From: Burkholderiales bacterium RIFCSPHIGHO2_12_FULL_61_11
Lineage (GTDB): Bacteria; Pseudomonadota; Gammaproteobacteria; Burkholderiales; Burkholderiaceae_C
Assembly: GCA_001770785.1 (NCBI GenBank)
Contig: MERZ01000102.1
Location: 373 to 7,861, forward strand
DNA: 7,489 nucleotides
Direction of reading: 5' to 3'
Part shown: positions 7,162-7,489 of the stretch, one piece after another
Layout of the letters: every line of letters begins with the position of its first letter
Numbering within the stretch: the stretch's first letter is position 1
Program-made: the position numbers and the translations under genes
The notes under the pieces: model-generated
Seen by the model: only the letters and a program-made list of their open reading frames with translations
Databases searched by the model: none
What the model was told of the DNA's origin: nothing

Positions 7162-7213
7162 CGTCTTTTCAGACGCTTAAGCCCGCCTGGAGTTTTTGAC
7201 TCCTGGTGGGCTT
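7162..7213 (-). promoter_or_regulatory. Two stem-loops in the secE leader
   Basis: CGTCT/AGACG (7162-7166 with 7171-7175) closes a GAAA tetraloop on the minus strand, a stable GNRA type. Upstream, AAGCCC/GGGCTT (7179-7184 with 7208-7213) encloses GGAGT/ACTCC (7189-7193 with 7199-7203) across a 4x4 internal loop. No U-run follows, so termination is unlikely. They may protect the secE 5' end formed when tRNA-Trp is excised. Confidence 0.45.
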
Positions 7214-7241
7214 GCTTGCTGTCATTTCAAACCACCAGCGG

Positions 7242-7259
7242 CATTGATGACTATCAATG
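7242..7259 (-). other. Small hairpin just 3' of tRNA-Trp
   Basis: CATTGAT and ATCAATG form a perfect 7-bp stem with a 4-nt loop, starting 6 nt after the tRNA CCA end. It may influence 3' trimming of the tRNA precursor; this is an inference from position. Confidence 0.4.
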
Positions 7260-7265
7260 ACCGGG

Positions 7266-7341
7266 TGGCAGGGGCGGAAGGAATCGAACCATCAACCTTC
7301 GGTTTTGGAGACCGACGCTCTGCCAATTGAGCTACGCCCCT
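7266..7341 (-). tRNA. trpT: tRNA-Trp (anticodon CCA)
   Basis: A complete 76-nt cloverleaf reads on the minus strand. Acceptor AGGGGCG/CGCCCCT, D-arm GCTC/GAGC with AATTGGCA loop, anticodon stem TCGGT/ACCGA with loop CTCCAAA (anticodon CCA, reading UGG), 5-nt variable region AGGTT, T-loop TTCGATT, discriminator G73 and an encoded CCA. G73 and the CCA anticodon are the known TrpRS identity elements. The T-stem GATGG/CCTTC has a U·U apposition at 51-63. Location between tuf and secE is the standard betaproteobacterial arrangement, so it is probably released from a polycistronic precursor. Confidence 0.98.
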
Positions 7342-7358
7342 ACAAATCTTCCAATCAA

Positions 7359-7407
7359 TTGGGGGAAAGTGCAAAAATGCCGCGCATTTCCTGGCCTGTC
7401 CCGCAAG
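7359..7407. repeat. Degenerate intergenic palindromic repeat, candidate copy 3 (tuf-tRNA-Trp junction)
   Basis: It shares the exact 12-mer CTGTCCCGCAAG (7396-7407) and the 8-mer GCCGCGCA (7379-7386) with copy 1 at 3938-3992. The two strings are separated here by 9 extra bases that copy 1 lacks. It starts TTGGGGG and ends TCCC-G-CAA like the other copies, but the core stem is lost. Within it AAATGC/GCATTT (7375-7380 with 7384-7389) makes a short hairpin, followed on the minus strand by only two more T's. Confidence 0.5.
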
Positions 7408-7415
7408 TTACTAAA

Positions 7416-7489
7416 TCAAGCGATCACTTTGGCCACCACACCGGCGCCAACTGTCCGGCCACCTTCGCGAATGGCAAAGCGCAGGCCTT
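7416..7489 (-). CDS. tuf: Elongation factor Tu, C-terminal end (runs off the right edge)
   Basis: EF-Tu is the GTPase that brings aminoacyl-tRNA to the ribosomal A site. Only the last 23 residues and a TGA stop are inside the window: GLRFAIREGGRTVGAG followed by VVAKVIA, the conserved end of EF-Tu domain 3. The context tuf, tRNA-Trp, secE, nusG is standard for betaproteobacteria, where this is usually one of two tuf copies. The rest of the gene, and probably the operon promoter, is beyond the window. Confidence 0.97.
   Translation of the reverse strand, partial: GLRFAIREGGRTVGAGVVAKVIA

Noticed and set aside
7266..7341. Integration (att) site at tRNA-Trp
   Set aside because: No integrase, no direct repeat of the tRNA 3' end and normal core genes on both sides.
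7342..7415. Internal promoter before tRNA-Trp (TTGCAC with a downstream AT-rich string)
   Set aside because: The -35 matches only three of six positions and no acceptable -10 occurs at 16-18 nt spacing.
1..7489. A novel defence, mobile or biosynthetic system
   Set aside because: All coding capacity is taken by well-known core genes in their conventional order. No CRISPR-like array, toxin-antitoxin pair or transposase gene is present.

Overview
This window is a core housekeeping locus read entirely on the minus strand. In transcription order it holds the 3' end of tuf (EF-Tu), tRNA-Trp(CCA), secE, nusG, rplK (L11), rplA (L1), rplJ (L10), rplL (L7/L12) and most of rpoB (RNA polymerase beta). 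The gene order, the GC-rich coding sequence and the protein signatures (Comamonadaceae-like RpoB, L10 and NusG; 198-residue NusG) suggest a betaproteobacterium of the order Burkholderiales, probably Comamonadaceae. The family-level placement is from memory of typical sequences, not from a search.

Layout from high to low coordinates. 7416-7489 is the tuf C-terminus. 7342-7415 is a spacer with a degenerate repeat. 7266-7341 is tRNA-Trp with an encoded CCA. 7132-7265 is a hairpin-rich secE leader. secE and nusG overlap by one base (TAATG). 5962-6151 is the rplK leader, which contains a perfect 19-bp palindrome. rplK and rplA overlap by four bases (ATGA). 4544-4834 is the rplJ leader with an L10-leader-type branched hairpin, and rplJ then starts with TTG. 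An 83-bp spacer with a second palindromic repeat precedes rplL. A 256-bp spacer with a terminator-like attenuator and further stem-loops precedes rpoB, which runs off the left edge after 1095 codons.

The genes work together as the transcription-translation unit. EF-Tu delivers aminoacyl-tRNA. L11 and the L10-L7/L12 stalk recruit and activate translational GTPases, and L1 forms the E-site stalk. NusG couples RNA polymerase to ribosome or Rho, SecE is the essential small subunit of the SecYEG translocon, and RpoB is half of the polymerase catalytic core. No confident promoter is visible inside the window, so the genes are probably transcribed from upstream of or within tuf. Local control would come from the leaders (L1 and L10 feedback by homology, and the rplL-rpoB attenuator).

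I found no accessory or defence system, mobile gene or CRISPR array. The most noteworthy unexplained signals are a family of related intergenic palindromes placed at three gene junctions of this one operon, a TTG start on rplJ with an open short frame ending across it, and a near-duplicate segment inside the L10 leader.
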